Positions 36,300 through 49,629 of a DNA stretch of 64,000 nt are shown piece after piece (the stretch's first letter is position 1; the number at the start of each line of letters is the position of its first letter). Location: contig JARCOQ010000006.1 in the NCBI GenBank assembly GCA_029207755.1, positions 6,850,013-6,914,012 on the forward strand, given 5' to 3'. This stretch comes from Chamaea fasciata. Its lineage: Eukaryota > Chordata > Aves > Passeriformes > Sylviidae. The position numbers and the translations under genes were made by a program. Below the pieces are notes generated by a model. The model ran no database searches and was not told the origin of the DNA. It was given only the letters and a program-made list of their open reading frames with translations.

Positions 36300-37565
36300 G
36301 TCAAATTTCTAAGAATAAATCTGAAAAAGTATTCAGGGATGAAACCAGAAAGGCCAAGGCACAAAATAAGACCTCAAAGATAACCAGAAATAATTCTATG
36401 AGATCCATTAATAGAATGAGGAAGATCAAAGGGAGGATTGGTCTGCTGCTCAATGGAGAATGAAAGCTGTCTGCAGATAATTACAATAAGCTTGAAGAAT
36501 ACTGGAGAGGAGGAAAAACTATTTTTTCCCAAAGTAACTTGGGAATTACAGTCCAGTCAGATTAACAGTTCTACAAGAAAATAAAATCGACCATAACAAA
36601 TTGTCTGTAACAGTTGCAAAAATAGGTGGAAGACAAGTAGTCAATATGGATTGGTCAAAAATCAGTTGTGTTAAACTATTTTTATTTCCCTTACTGTGAA
36701 AAAACCCTTGTGGGTTGGTCTGGGGAGGCAAGAAGGTCACATAGCTTGATTTGGAAAAAAAAAATTAAGGTTTGCTTTGTAAGTTCATGGCAGGCATAAG
36801 ACTGAGAAGGACTGCAAGCACTTTGGAGGAATGGGTTATATTTGTGTGATACAAGGTACAAATTTCTGAAGAAACAAGGCTAAATTCAGTGGAGGACAAG
36901 TAAAACTTATTCTTAACCAGACATTCTTTGCTAAGAAAATAGGCTGGAAAAAAACGGGCTAAAAACAGTTCTTCAGAGAATTATCTTTTGGTATAATAGA
37001 TCAAAATTTACCTGTGAGTAGGCAATGGCTTGGTGTTGTGAGAATGACAAACATCCCACCATCAGGGGCAGACAGGAGGTCTCTCTGCTCTGCTCAGAAT
37101 GGGAAACCAATGGCCAGTTCTCATTAACGAATTTTTAAGGGAATTGTGGATGTACAGGGCAGAGTTTAATGTCCTCTTCTGATAAAGAGTGTGAGGGGTT
37201 TGCCTATTTTATTTTTTTTTAATATCTGATCTGTGAGTAAAAATTGAAAGACTTGGGATTATGTAGTGCCACAAAAAGAGTCACTTCAAAGAGGACAGGA
37301 AGGTTTTCTGTGTTCATGATTGTCAGGACAAACAGTAGTCTTTGTAAAATAACATAATTGTCACTTAAATTGAGTGTTAGGAAAAGCTCTTGAAGGGCAG
37401 TAAACCTGTGGAATAGGTTTCTTGGAGAGACTGTGAAGTTCCTATGATTGTAGGATCATTAAGAACAAATTGGACAAACTTTTGTCAGGAATGATATATG
37501 CTCATACTGCCTTCAAGTAAAGGCATCTTTCATTCCTTCCAGGGCTATTGTTTGATAACTCTGTC
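36300..37565 (+). mobile_element. Ancient CR1/L3-like LINE relic with ORF2 remnants
   Basis: About 1.3 kb of strongly decayed CR1-type LINE. Near 36335-36460 the frame reads RDETRKAKAQ ... RIGLLLNGE, resembling the CR1 ORF2 segment between endonuclease and reverse transcriptase. At 36540 'gggaattacagtccagtcag' gives GNYSPVRLT, matching the NYRPVSLTS start of the RT region, followed by 'atggattggtcaaaaatcag'. The 3' UTR part (37400-37565) has 'tggaataggtttcttggaga', 'aagaacaaattggacaaact' and 'ttccttccagggctattg'. A few hundred bases between the two coding traces appear deleted. Many stops and frameshifts make it inactive. Confidence 0.75.
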
Positions 37566-37569
37566 CAAA

Positions 37570-40500
37570 TCTAGGGATGTAAGTGATTTACTGAGAGAAA
37601 TTCTCATGGCTGTGTCATTTTTTCCATCCTGAGAGGGTACTGCTTTGCATAATTTAGTTCGTTTATTGCTGTTCTCTTATGTGTAATTAAACACCTGAGG
37701 TGAGCAGGGAGAGGGCATTTGTCAGAGGCTGCTATGGGAGGACTTGGCTCCAAGTGATCAAAGATGCCATCGTTTGGATGGTAGACATTCTGTTAAGGCA
37801 ACATGATGCTGCTCGTCACTCTTACTTGCTGTTCCCTTCTCTAAATATGTTGTCTTTATCTGAGAGAGCCTGGGGAACTGTAAATCTTTGAAGAAATTCT
37901 CCATATGCTGGTGATTTTCAGGGAACTCTGCCATACATAATTTCTGATAGCAATGTTTGAACAGAGAATTAATTTACTTTGGGTCTTTGGTTATTCTGTC
38001 TTGCAGTAAGAAGAATATTGGCACCAGGCTGGAAGTTGAACAAGGTGCTAGTTTCCCTTTTCTCCCTCTCTCTCTGAGCTTCACAGTAATGCTATTGGAG
38101 TCAGGAAGCAATGTAGGATAGGATGTCCAGTGATCACAAAAAATTAAGTTTGTGTAGCTGAAGTAATCTTTTTATTCCAGGAGCTTCTAATGAGAGCATG
38201 TTTTATATAACTCCTGTTAACATGGCAACATACAAGCATGCATCCGTCTATGGGAGGAGGCTTTAATAACACACTAGTTAATAACCCCACACATTGCTCT
38301 CTGTGAAACAGCAGACTAAGGGCAGATAAAAGGATCAGACAAGGGTCCTGCAGTTTGCTCAAGAGCCTCATAAAGAGGAAAGAGATGACAATCAAAATCA
38401 TGACACTTGAAAAGGTTTAGATTCAGGGATGTTCGGTTCAAAACATATAATCCAATTCTAACAGATCACAGCCCTGGCCATCAACTATCACCCAGTGAAT
38501 CCTTTCTCCATAAGTTCTGTTTTAGTTCTGACCAATACCTGTGTCTTCACTAGGGCACTGGAGGAGGCAGAGTTTACCATCTTCAGCTGTTTGAAGACAC
38601 ACGTCTATATTGATAATTATTCTGATTTGCCTTGACTTCACTTTCTAAGCAGTGACACTTTCTTTCCCCCTTTTGTTTCTCTTTTTTTTTTTTTTTTTTA
38701 AGCAAACATCTCTTTTTAAATTCTACATTCATCTTTTCCTTAGGTGATTTGGAATATTGCAGAAATAAATACTTTCTGGGCTTCTCTTATGAGAAGCTCC
38801 ACAGTCTCTGAAGTGGGAATATAGTGTCACATCTCAGTCTGTCAGACTTGATTTAGCATCAAACACTCAGGGTAGCAGATGAAATACAACCACATGTAGA
38901 TGAATCATAGGTATTATCCACATCTGGAGTTTAAACACATGAAGCAAAAATTATTCAGAGGCAGGGGATGTCAGTTTTTGCCATAGTTTGGCAAGTAATG
39001 TGGCCAATTATATTCAGCAAGAATTATAGCACCTTTAAAGACAATCCAGCCCATAGATTGCTTTCAAAGGCAGTACAGATTTTGTAAGCAGTACTCTAAA
39101 ATAGATCAGAGCGACCTCTTAGCTGTGTTAGAAAATATTTAGATATCGTTTTAAAGGAGCTGCCGAATTTGGCTGTTCAATAAATGTATAAATCCATGTG
39201 ATCTGTCTTCGCCCATCTGGAGACTGCAATGTTAATGAGTTAACTGCTGAACACAGTCTCTGTAGAGTCACTCAGATAATTTGAAGCAGCGTCGTTTCAC
39301 ACCAAGGATAAATACAGCTTTGTATAAAATGGGTTCTTGTCCCAGCAATAATTGCATGTGCGCTGCATAAGATGGTCTTGAATCACCCCATCAGACCCAT
39401 TCCCAGAGCAGTAAGCGATGCAGGCATCCATAAAGGGGCAGTGCATCCACTGGTAGATTCACTAATTTTGTGGGGGAGTTGGCACATGGAATCAATTTGC
39501 TTTAGCAGTCAGAGACTCTTTTTATGGCAGAGAAAGCAGTTAGCAGAAAAGGAAAATGTACGCGATTTATATTACACTTCCATGTTTAGGGTACCAGCAA
39601 AGCAAATTTCCCAGCCCAGCTAAGGTAGTCTGCGGTTATTTTTATACCATTGTCAATGACAACTCTTCACAAGAAATAATTTTTTTCCTGTTGAAATTAA
39701 CTGTTTCACACTGTGGATCCCATTCTTCGTGTTTGTAGCAGGTCTGTTTTTATAATTCTAAAGATTTATCCAGATTCACCGAGGATTAATCTGACCAAAA
39801 CCAGAAAGCTGCACTCCTGGGTGCTGTTTGTCTAGATCTCACTATCAAACAAAATAAGGGTACTTTAGAGACAGAGGTATCTGATTTGTGTCCGGGTGAC
39901 CAAGGAAAATATTAATTTTTGAGTTTTTCAGCACTGTATTGAGAAACTAATAATTTGAAGATAGTACTATTAAGAAAATCTCTGAATTAAGAAATGATCT
40001 AACTGATTGATCATTAGTTGGCATTTAAATCTGATCAGGTGAATTGGGTTACCCCATTTAATCTATACAGAATAACACTGGTTCTTCAAAATGCTTGGAT
40101 GGAGAGAATCCTTTAATTTGATACTTTGGGATCTGACAGCTCAGAAAAAAGTAAACTATTCCCAGAAAACAGGGAGAAACTGAAAGATCTTACTTGCTAG
40201 AAGGGCTCTTTGCTTCACAATAAAGATAAAGTCAAATATATTCTGGGGATGAGATCTGGCATTAGAGCTTTCAAGGAAAGATCAGATAAATTGCCACTTC
40301 CCAGTCTAATCAGTGTTGTTCCACCTGGGTGAACCTTCATCCTGATACAATCCTGGGCAGCTGGGGAGCGAGGAGATTCTTCTGCCATATTGCTTCTTAA
40401 TTCCTTCTTCAATTATTAACAGTTACAAATTAAAGAAGGAAATCTCTCACCTGCAAGAATTAGGACTGGAAGTATCTGTTCTTCAAGGTTAACTTTGTAA

Positions 40501-41690
40501 AATACCATGAGAAGTCAATGAAGACAAAACACAAATGGGGACTAATGCTCTTCCAGGTTGGAATCTCTCCAGAAAACTTGAAATCAAAGCTCGTTGCCAG
40601 TCAGGGCATGCTACGGCAAAATGCAGCTAATAAGTGAATGAGACAACCAGTGCATTTCATGTGACAGCACCAGTGGGGCCTTTGCGTCTGTCTTAAGAAA
40701 TTTCACTTGAGTTTGGATGGAGCATTTAAATGACAGGCAAACCCGTGTGAAACTTTTCCATAATCTGACAGAATAACCCTTTTGTCTCCAACTAAAAAGT
40801 GCCCCTTTACCGAGCCAAAAGTGAACTAAGCAAAACCGTTTTCCATCAAAAGTAACCATGACGCAAATGGTTTTATCTGCTTGTAACCAAGGCAAGAAAA
40901 CATTTACCAGCTGGTCCCCATTCAGAGGCATCTGTAACCATCTGGAGGGAGCCCCCGACTGCAGTGCAGAGACTCAGTGTGGGCCCGAGCATGGCTCAGT
41001 TTGCTCCTGCCAGAATCAACACTCAGTGACTGGAACGTGTTCAGAAGCTCCTTGTAACAATCCTCCAAATGGCCTTTACCAGGCATTAACGTGGCCTTGT
41101 TTCCCTGAGCCATATGGGAGTTGTGTGGTTCTGGCTGGCAGAGGCTGGCCTTGGGTGGTCCTGCGACATTGGTGGTCTGGGCACGTGGATTTCCATCCTG
41201 GGAGATCCATTTGGGTGAGGTTGGGTGATTGCTGACATTATGGGGTCAGAAATGAGAGAACTGCCCATGTGTATTTGTACTTGTCCACTCCCATGCTTTC
41301 ATATTCTCATTTCTGATATTCCAGGATGGGTCTGTGGTGAATATAAGTGGATCCCGTTATCTCTGAGTTCATGAGGATGCTGAAGGTGTGTTGCTCTGGC
41401 TTTACTGCTTAGTAAGGATTTTTTTGTTTCTTTTTTGGATATGGAGTTTGTTCACCAGATTAGTTAAAATGGGAGTCAGACATCAGCAGACATGGTGAAG
41501 TTGACCCAAATGCGTGTCAAATAATTCAGCTCCAGAACTGTATGAGATCTGCCCGCTGTCTCATGTGAGTGCAAGAAGCCTTGGAGATACTGTGGTAACC
41601 ATCAAGCACTCAAAGGGCTTTTAATGCATCTTCTCATCACAGAGAAGCCCAGAAAATATTGATTTCTGCGGTATTCCAAATCACCTCAGG
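37570..41690. other. Intergenic, no gene recognised
   Basis: AT-rich with an 18-T run at 38682-38699. No CR1 terminus or splice-signal pair recognised. The 39000-39350 interval looks like unique sequence and might be a conserved non-coding element, but I cannot test this without alignment. Confidence 0.45.
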
Positions 41691-41693
41691 AAA

Positions 41694-41694
<1 letters not shown>

Positions 41695-41743
<49 letters not shown>

Positions 41744-41774
41744 GTAGTAGTAGTAGTAATAATAATAATAATAT
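41695..41774. repeat. (AAT)n microsatellite interrupted by (TAG)5
   Basis: About 16 AAT units, then TAG five times (41742-41756), then about 5 more AAT units. A single A-to-G variant seems to have spread through neighbouring units. Confidence 0.95.
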
Positions 41775-41976
41775 GAACTAAAGGGAGAAAGGAAGACTTG
41801 TTAAAGATAGACCAGAAAATATAGGTCAGAATAGGAGTATCAAAACACAGATGTTGGATCCTTCATTGCTTGGAATCCAGCATCTTACCATTTATCCTAT
41901 TGGTCTTGTACCTTTAAATAAACTGTGAATATGAAAAAAATATGAAAAAATATGATAAAAGGCACAAGTCAGTTTA

Positions 41977-42138
41977 TAGAATCATAGAATGGCTCAGGTT
42001 GGAAGGGAACTTAAAGATCATCTCATTTCAACCCCCTGACATGGGCTGGGACAGCTTTCACTAGACCAGGTCACACAGAGCCCTGTCCAACCTGTCCTTG
42101 AACACTTCAGGAGTGGGGCATCCACAGCTTCTCTGTTT
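41977..42138 (-). mobile_element. CR1 LINE 3' end
   Basis: Reads 'tagaatcatagaatggctca', 'aacttaaagatcatctcatt', 'tagaccaggtcacacagagc' and 'ccttgaacacttcaggagtg'. A minus-strand CR1 terminus. Just upstream (41932-41956) lies a threefold 'atatgaaaaa'-type repeat. Confidence 0.93.
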
Positions 42139-42144
42139 TTCTTC

Positions 42145-43335
42145 TGCTAACTCCACCCTGAACTAAATGAAGAATGTTAAAAAGGTTATACACTAAATAG
42201 CCATGTAGAATGGTAGAATAGAGTTTTTTTCAAGAGCAAAACCCTGCACTCAGGTTGAACAAAACACAGTGCTCCAGTTAGTCTTCTCTGGAAGAGCTGA
42301 AGGAATCATAAATTGTGGGCTTTTAATCATTCAACATCCTGCGTACCTCCTTTCACATTCAATTATTCAAGACTTCTGTGTGAAGGACTGCATAGAAATT
42401 TGCTATATTAATGTTCTTTTCATCATGCCATGGAGTTTAAACAGTAAAATGATTGGCCCTAAAATATTTGTTTCCTTTTGGATTTTTGAGCCATAAACTA
42501 GAACTTTCTCTGCTTTTGTACAAGTTTGAAATAATATAGTCCAATTTATCTGTTGCTTTAAAGGGCTTTCGTAAATCTGGACACACTCGGTAAACACTGG
42601 ACTTCGTACAAAAATTTGCAAAAATTGTGCTGCAACCTGTAATCATAGAAGAATTCATATTAGAGTAGGATTAATAATGCATGTAATTATAATATACAAT
42701 TTTCTTTAGGCTTTTCTAATTATAAAAAAATTACAGATAACATCAACAGTGTGATTCTGAAATGCCTCTCATTTATTATGTAGCTCTCTTAATCAGTGCT
42801 CTGCCACTGGAAATCAAGTCAGAATGTTATTATGGTCTCTCCTTCTGGATGTAATTACAGCAGTAACTCATGGCTCAAAGTCTGAGCAAACACACCGTGC
42901 AGTTTATAGCTTTGAAGAACAGCCATTAATCCTGCCATCTACCACCCTGTGCAAACCAAGGAAAGCTTTTTAAAAAACTTTATGTTTGAAGATAAACGCA
43001 CACTTGCACACGGGCTTAAGGTGGAGGAGTAGAGGGCCCAGCCTCTGGGTCAGTTCTGCACACACACAGTTGAGCATCCTCTGCTGGGAGATGATCTCGA
43101 GGTGTTCAGATCTGTGAACCTTTTACTACCCAGACTCAGGTGGCACCTTAACATTTTTTAAGAGTGATTTCAGGATGCCAGCTCCTGTCTGATGGCAGCC
43201 TGGAATCAGGATAGGGCTTTTGATGGGGTGCTTCAGGCACAGCAGAAGAAGACAGTGGAGGGAGGGGATTATTCTGCTCTGCTCTGCACTGGGGTGGTCT
43301 CAGCTTGAGTCCTGGGGGAAGTTCTGAGTCCTGCA
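42145..43335. other. Intergenic, no gene recognised
   Basis: AT-rich to 42900, then mixed. No exon pair or repeat end identified. Confidence 0.5.
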
Positions 43336-43339
43336 ACAT

Positions 43340-43826
43340 AAGAAAAACATTAAACTGTTAGAGAACATCCAAAGGAGGGAAACAAAGGTGGGGAAGGGCC
43401 TTGAGGGGAAGCCGTGTGAGGAGTGGCTGAGGGCACTTGGTCTGTTCAGCCTGGAGGACGTTGAGGGGACACCTCATTGCAGTTAAAAATTCCTCATGAG
43501 GGGAGGAGAAGGGACAGATACTGATCTCTTCTCTGTGGTGGCAGTGACAGGACCCGAGGGAGTGGCCTGAAGTTGTGTCAGGGGAGGTTTAGGTTGGATA
43601 TCAGGAAAAAGGTTCTTCCCCCAGAGGGTGGCTGGGCACTGAACAGGCTCCCCAGGGCAGTGGTCACAGCACCAGCCTGGCTGAGCTCAGGGAGTGTTTG
43701 GACAATGCTCTGGGGCACAGGGTGTGACTCTGGGGGATGGTGCTGTGCAGGGCCAGGAGCTGGACTGGGTAATCCTTGTGGGTCACTTCCAACTCAGGAT
43801 AGTCCATGGTTCTATTGTATGGTTTT
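43340..43826 (+). mobile_element. CR1 LINE, longer 3' fragment (~490 bp)
   Basis: Contains 'gaacatccaaaggagggaaa', 'aagggccttgaggggaagcc', 'gaggagtggctgagggcact', 'tctgttcagcctggagga', 'ggatatcaggaaaaaggttc', 'aacaggctccccagggcagt' and ends near 'gtccatggttctattg'. The order and orientation are those of the CR1 ORF2 end and 3'UTR on the + strand. It is the longest relatively young CR1 copy in the window. The 88-codon open frame inside it is repeat-derived. Confidence 0.95.
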
Positions 43827-43829
43827 GCT

Positions 43830-46800
43830 GTATCAATGACCTTGCTGAAGGTGTGCATCTGAGTCCTTTGTATTATTCTGGAATCAGTTCCCGTGATGAA
43901 ACTCTAACCTGACAATTAGCTGCAAATGGGAATAATGCACTCTCCCAAGAACTTGAATTAGTATCAGGAATTTCTTTTGGTTTTGGCAGCAGCCAGGAAG
44001 GATGTCTCTCTCTCCAAAGCAGAAACATGCCCAGCCACATGCCAGCACCTGGGAGGACAGAGCTGCCAGAGAGCTCTGGGGAAGGGTGAGAGGGTGTGTG
44101 CAGGAGAGTGAACATTAACATGGATGCTTGCTTTTCTGAAGTGAACTCATTTTTTAAAAGAAAAACCCTGCCATCCAACGACAAGACTAAAATACCACAG
44201 ACTAATGTCTGACAGCTTGTGTCTTCCAAAGAGCAATATAAACCCTGATTAAAGACTCACTGTCCTCTCAAGCCACCTCTCAAGCACCAGCTTTCTATAT
44301 GCTCAATCTGTAGTGAAAAGTAAATTGAAGAATTACCTTCCTGGTTATTTTAATAAGTGGTTTATTTGGACTCGGCAGGGGTGCAAAGATCCCAGGTCAT
44401 CTGCTCACTTCCTGGGCTGAGTGAAGGGACAAGCTGGGTATGTGTCATTTGGGAAGCTGTGGGAAAGAACCAAGGCAATGTTTGCACTTGATTGATGCAG
44501 CTTACATTTGTGCTGCAGTGTGCTTTCTAAGGTTCTCAGAACTTGTAAGAAACACTTTTTTTTACCTAAGTCTTTTTTTTCCTCAGGAACCTGCCAATTG
44601 ATTGAAATGAGAATTACTGGCAGAAAAGGCTAAACCTCACTTTTTGAGGGACAGTGACATTTCAAAATTTATATTCTGAAATTGCCACATCCCTTCTGGA
44701 AACAAAAAGCAATAAAAGGTTGGTATTTCAGTGAACTTCTCAGAAACATAGAGATGAAGTGCCGTGACTGACCGGTCTGAGTTTTGCGTGTTTTCGGTTT
44801 GTACATTGCAACATTTTCTTTTTCACAGAACAAGTTTGGTTTTTGGGTTTTTTTAAATTTCTGAGATCTGTCTCATGCAGCAGTTTTTTTCCAACCCTGG
44901 TTTCCAGCTTATGTTCCAGCAGAACCTGTGGTCCTTCTCGCCCCAGTAAATCAGACAGGAAGGGCTGAAAGCACAGCAGGACTGGGTACAAAATGTTTTG
45001 TGTCAAACAGGAGACAAGAGTAGGAAGAGGACTTGGGTAGGAGATCAGACTAAGTTCTTTGTAAAAACATCCCTTTTCTTTCATCTCGTCTAACATAAGC
45101 CATCCAAAAGTAGGATTTGTTTCCTGTCAAACATCTAGAAAGGTGATGCAAGCTTCACTGCACTGCCCAGGGATCACTGGCTGCCTCTTCCCACAGGCGG
45201 ACTCTGTGTTGCCCTTTTGGGATGTCTCCTCTGGCAACGGACAGGACACTAGGAAGACTAAATATCAAGGATGATTAAAGACCGTGAAATGTGGTGGTGT
45301 GAGCACCTTTGTGTTCTTTCCTTTTGACAGTCTATTAATCTAAGGGGAAAGCTTGAGAAAATAAGGCTAATTCATCCCAACTACTGTGGACAAGTGTAAT
45401 TTAAATTTTTTTGAAGACTGACACTGCTTAGCCTGAAATGTCTCAGAACCCCCTCAGCTCCCATCCCCAACACAAGTGTATTTCATATTTTGTACAGCCA
45501 ATTGTATTTTCTAAATTTGCTTTCAAATGCATCACAGGAAATAGGCCTTACAAGAAAGAGAGGAAATCAGTAACTCTGCCATATTCCAGAAAAGGATGTG
45601 GGAAGAGCCTCTTGTATAATGGATTGAATTAATTCTGCTCTCTAGCACTAGGGATATGGAAAATCCCCTCAACATCCCCTTCCAGTGTTCAGTCTGCTGC
45701 TGTAGGGAGCTGTGTCCTTGATGTCAGCCTGGAGCAGAAGAAACTGGGCTGGAGGGAGGAGGAGAAGGATTCTGGCTGGAGTAGTGTGACATTGACACAT
45801 GAGGCTTTAATTTCAAGGGAGGAAGTGGAGCAAAAAGGATTGCAAAATCTGGTTCCATTATGGTGTGGGAGTCTTCTTGCTGAGCTTGCTCTCATATTTG
45901 TGGTCTCAGAGGAAACATCAGCTGGCCCTCCTTGGTTCAGAGTGAGGTGGGGAGGTGGGTGGACGCAGCCTTAATGTGAGAACTGGGGAATGGGGTGATC
46001 CTTGATGTGTCAGCAGGGACATGAAGAGCCTTTTCCTCTCATCCTGATAAAGAGTAAAGCATTTCTTTGCTTTTATTTATTTTTATTTTTATTTTTAAGG
46101 CTGCTCTGCATTTGCCTGTGAATACTGAAAACTTTTGACATTTATTTTGCAATATGCACACAATGACTTACACATACCCTGGGTTGGAGATCTCCAGGGT
46201 TCTAGCAGACCTCAGCCTTGAGCCATTTTGTTTCAGGATATCCCAAAAACATCACATGGAATGGCTGGGAGAGGCAATTTACTCAGGGAACTGAGAGGAG
46301 ACCAATCCATATAGCAATCCAAAGAGCCAAGCAGCACAAAGAGAAACTATTTCAGAGCAATTACTCTTTCATAATCTTCCAGGCTTGCCTTGACACAGCA
46401 CCGTGCATGAGATCTGAGCAAATTTGGAGGCTTCTGTAATTCCCATTGTCATTCTCCAGTGGAGAGGGGAAGGTTGTTTTCATACAAAGGCAATCACTTA
46501 CCCTTTATTTACTGTGAAGGATGAGGACGGGGGACTCTGACTCCCAAAGCTTTCCAGAGTTGGGTTTGTTGTCTAATTATTCCATGGAAGAGCTTTTCCC
46601 AGCAGCGTGAGGCTGCGTCTTCTACAGCAGAGCCTGGGGGACTACTGCCCTTGCAGAAGGTCTCTCCAGAAAATGAGTGTTTTGCAGTGGAATAATGCTG
46701 CAGCCCACGTGTCTTTGTCACTTTGTTAGTTTATTTATTTTTAATGGCATCATATGAATAAAGAAATGTGCCTTCCTCATTGTCTTTTGAAGGCAGATAA

Positions 46801-47365
46801 TTGTGTCGCTGTTGCGTTCGCTATGGGCTTGTCGTGCCCAAATGAATTTACACTTATCCATCTTTCTCTTCAAAAAGCAGCCCTGCTGAGTTTTCCCAGT
46901 TGTTCAGTCAGTCACAAGCCACTGTTGTACAGCAAGCACTGCTTTATGTTGTCTAAATAGATGTGGCTCTTCTCTTGTTCCCGTTGTCAGTCTTATTGTT
47001 AAATTGCTTTGAATTTGCAGTGAATTGAAATTCTCCATTCCAAGGAGAAAGAAATTATTACTTGTCATTAGGATTATTGGATAGTAGCACTTTTCAGTTC
47101 AGAGTTAATGAGTTATGATCAGAACATATCCTTTCATTAGTTTAAAATATTCCCGTCATTATTCTGGTATTGTGATATAGGGGAGGAAAAAAAGCTTAAA
47201 TAGCGGTTCACTTAAAACAGCAAAACACACACAATACTTCACAGGCTTCATAGAGTTATGGATGGCTAAACAAGAGTTTGTGTCACCACTCTGGCTGAGA
47301 AGGAGTCCACTGTGATGGGTCGGATCAAAGTAAAAAAACACACTGTAAGATCAATTCATTGATTA
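43830..47365. other. Intergenic, no gene recognised
   Basis: Mixed composition with a TTTATTTA-type run at 46073-46098. No splice pair, CR1 end or RNA gene recognised. Confidence 0.5.
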
Positions 47366-47372
47366 TCATTTT

Positions 47373-47543
47373 CCCAGAGAGGTTGTGGACTCCTCATCCC
47401 TGGAAGTTCAAGGCCAGGCTGGATGGGGCTTGGAGCAACCTGGTCTAGTGGCAGGTGTCCCCGCTCATGGCAGAGGGTGAAATTAGATGACATTTAAAGT
47501 CCTTTCCAACCCAAAAACCGTTCCATGATTCTGCGATCATGCA
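47373..47543 (+). mobile_element. CR1 LINE 3' end
   Basis: Contains 'agagaggttgtggactcctc', 'caaggccaggctggatgggg', 'aacctggtctagtggcaggt', 'tagatgacatttaaagtcct' and ends 'ccgttccatgattctgcgat'. A + strand CR1 terminus. Confidence 0.95.
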
Positions 47544-47549
47544 GGATGC

Positions 47550-49120
47550 CTGCAACCAAGCTTCACAGGAGAATTCCATCTGGAGTTGACACTAAGTGGG
47601 CAATCAATGTGGCAAACTGAATTTCCTGTGTAACAGCTACAACCTGGAGATATTCTTCTCTCCCTCACTTTTGTTTGCATTGTAGAGCGCCAGCTGTGAC
47701 TGAGCAGAGGGAGAGGCTCCACATTTCAAATGCTTTTAATCAATGGTGACATTAAGGTTGGCATTGGGCTCATGTGGTCAGGAAGAGAAGCTTGTAAAGG
47801 TGTTATAGGAAGCCAGGATGTTGAAGAAAAGCTCTTGCAGTTATTTGGAAAGTAGATTTTAAAGTGGTGAGCTTCAAAGGCTAGAAATTATTCTTTGATC
47901 TTACAAAACCTGCAAATGACAGCAATGTCTGCAGTACACAGCAAATGTCCAAACAGTCACAAGAAATCTAAATGGGGATTTGAGGCAGCAAAACTCTTAA
48001 AATAATAAAGGGAAAGGGACATAATTCAGACAATCAGCCCAAATAACATCATGGTTACTCAATGCAGACATTGTACAATCACTTATTAACTAAAAAAAAC
48101 CCAACAACTTATTTGAATTTCCAGATGAATTCCTAAAAATGAGGGAGGAGATTAAAAAAATAGAAAAAGACGTGTGGCCTAGAATGAGAAAGATTTTAGT
48201 GTCTGAATGTTTCTGAGAAAGAAGATTGCAGCCTCAAAAGCAGAGGAACATTTTTAGGTGGAAGGAAGTAATGAAAACACTCTGAAATGTTTTTGTTGTG
48301 GTTTTCTGACCTTTAACCAAACACCCCAGGCCTGCATAAAATGTCAAACTATGTGTGTTTATTTGTGTGAATGTATTTGTTTGCACTTGGGTAAAGCCTG
48401 CTCAGAGAACATCTCCATGACCACAGCTGTGGGCAGACAGTGCTTGGAGTCATTAGGTCCATGGCCTTGGGAAAACTCTTCAGGATGACATTGGACATGA
48501 TGTACAAATCCAGGTTCAGCTCTGCAGTGATGCTCAGCTACCTGGTTCCCAATGGAACAGAGAAAAAAGGTGAAATACCTCAGTAGCTTTAGGACCTAAA
48601 TTCATGAGAATGCTGGATGGGGAGTCCGTAAGAGCAGAAAACACATGTTCTTTCCAGAAATGTTTTTGGTGCATCAAAACCAAATTGCTGAATTAATTTT
48701 AGTATTTGCTTATCTTCAGGATATGCAGTAAAGAACTGGAAGGTATATCCTAGTCAGTGGTGCCTTACCTTCCTAATGTCTTACTATCAATTATGGCATT
48801 AATTAACTATATTTTCTATTTCTAAAAACATCTGGTACTTTGTTGTTAATTATTCATTGAGACGGAGACTTATATTTTAACAGTGCTTCTGAATGGGCTC
48901 TTAAAAATCTTGGAGCCAACCTGTGACAGCCAGATGAAAAACAGAACTGGAAGAGAAGTCTGTGGTGTCAAGGCAGCTGCGTAAAGAAATGAGATAAGAT
49001 TTAGTGTTTGCTTCTAATGCGCTGTCTTGGGGTGTCCTATTGGAATTTTGCAAGAGAATTGCTTTTTATAAACAGGTTGTGACAAGCAATTGCACACCTC
49101 TCCACACAGTTTAAGAAAGG
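47550..49120. other. Intergenic, no gene recognised
   Basis: AT-rich sequence with no exon, RNA or repeat end identified. Confidence 0.5.
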
Positions 49121-49124
49121 AAGA

Positions 49125-49625
49125 ACAGAATAATTGAAAATAGGGCTGGACGAGCTCTTGGGAAGTCACCCAGTCCCTTGCCTCACCCAGGTGGGATTGG
49201 CTTCACACTAAGTACCCCTGGCATATGTTTGCTTCACATGTTTTCCAAAACATGCAGTGACAGAGGTCCCACAATATTCCTAGGAAATGTTTTCAAGGCT
49301 TAACACTGCTTAATGTTACAAACTTCTTTCCTACTGCCTTGCTCATGTCCTGCCCAGGGGCCAGTGTGTCGCCATTGCTTCTTTCCAGGCTCTTAGGGAT
49401 CACAGGAGATGGTAATTTCCTTTATTGCACAGCTACAAATGCCTCTGTTTGGAGACTGCTATCAGGATTCCTCTTAATTTCTCCTTTCTAGACTAAACAA
49501 ATCCCATTCTTTTAATCATTCTTCATAATTTATGGTGTTTAAACCTTCCCTTATTCTTTCTTGGGATCAGACTAATTGGCCTGGGTCCTTTCTGAGAGCA
49601 CTGACCCAAACCTACATTTCAGTGG
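49125..49625 (-). mobile_element. Ancient CR1/L3-like LINE 3' fragment
   Basis: Decayed minus-strand CR1 3'UTR and ORF2 end. Recognisable blocks include 'agggctggacgagctcttgg', 'acagaggtcccacaatattc', 'aaggcttaacactgctt', 'tctcctttctagactaaaca', 'aatcccattcttttaatcat' and 'gtgtttaaaccttccc'. It belongs to an older CR1 group than the octamer-tailed copies. Confidence 0.7.
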
Positions 49626-49629
49626 CTTT

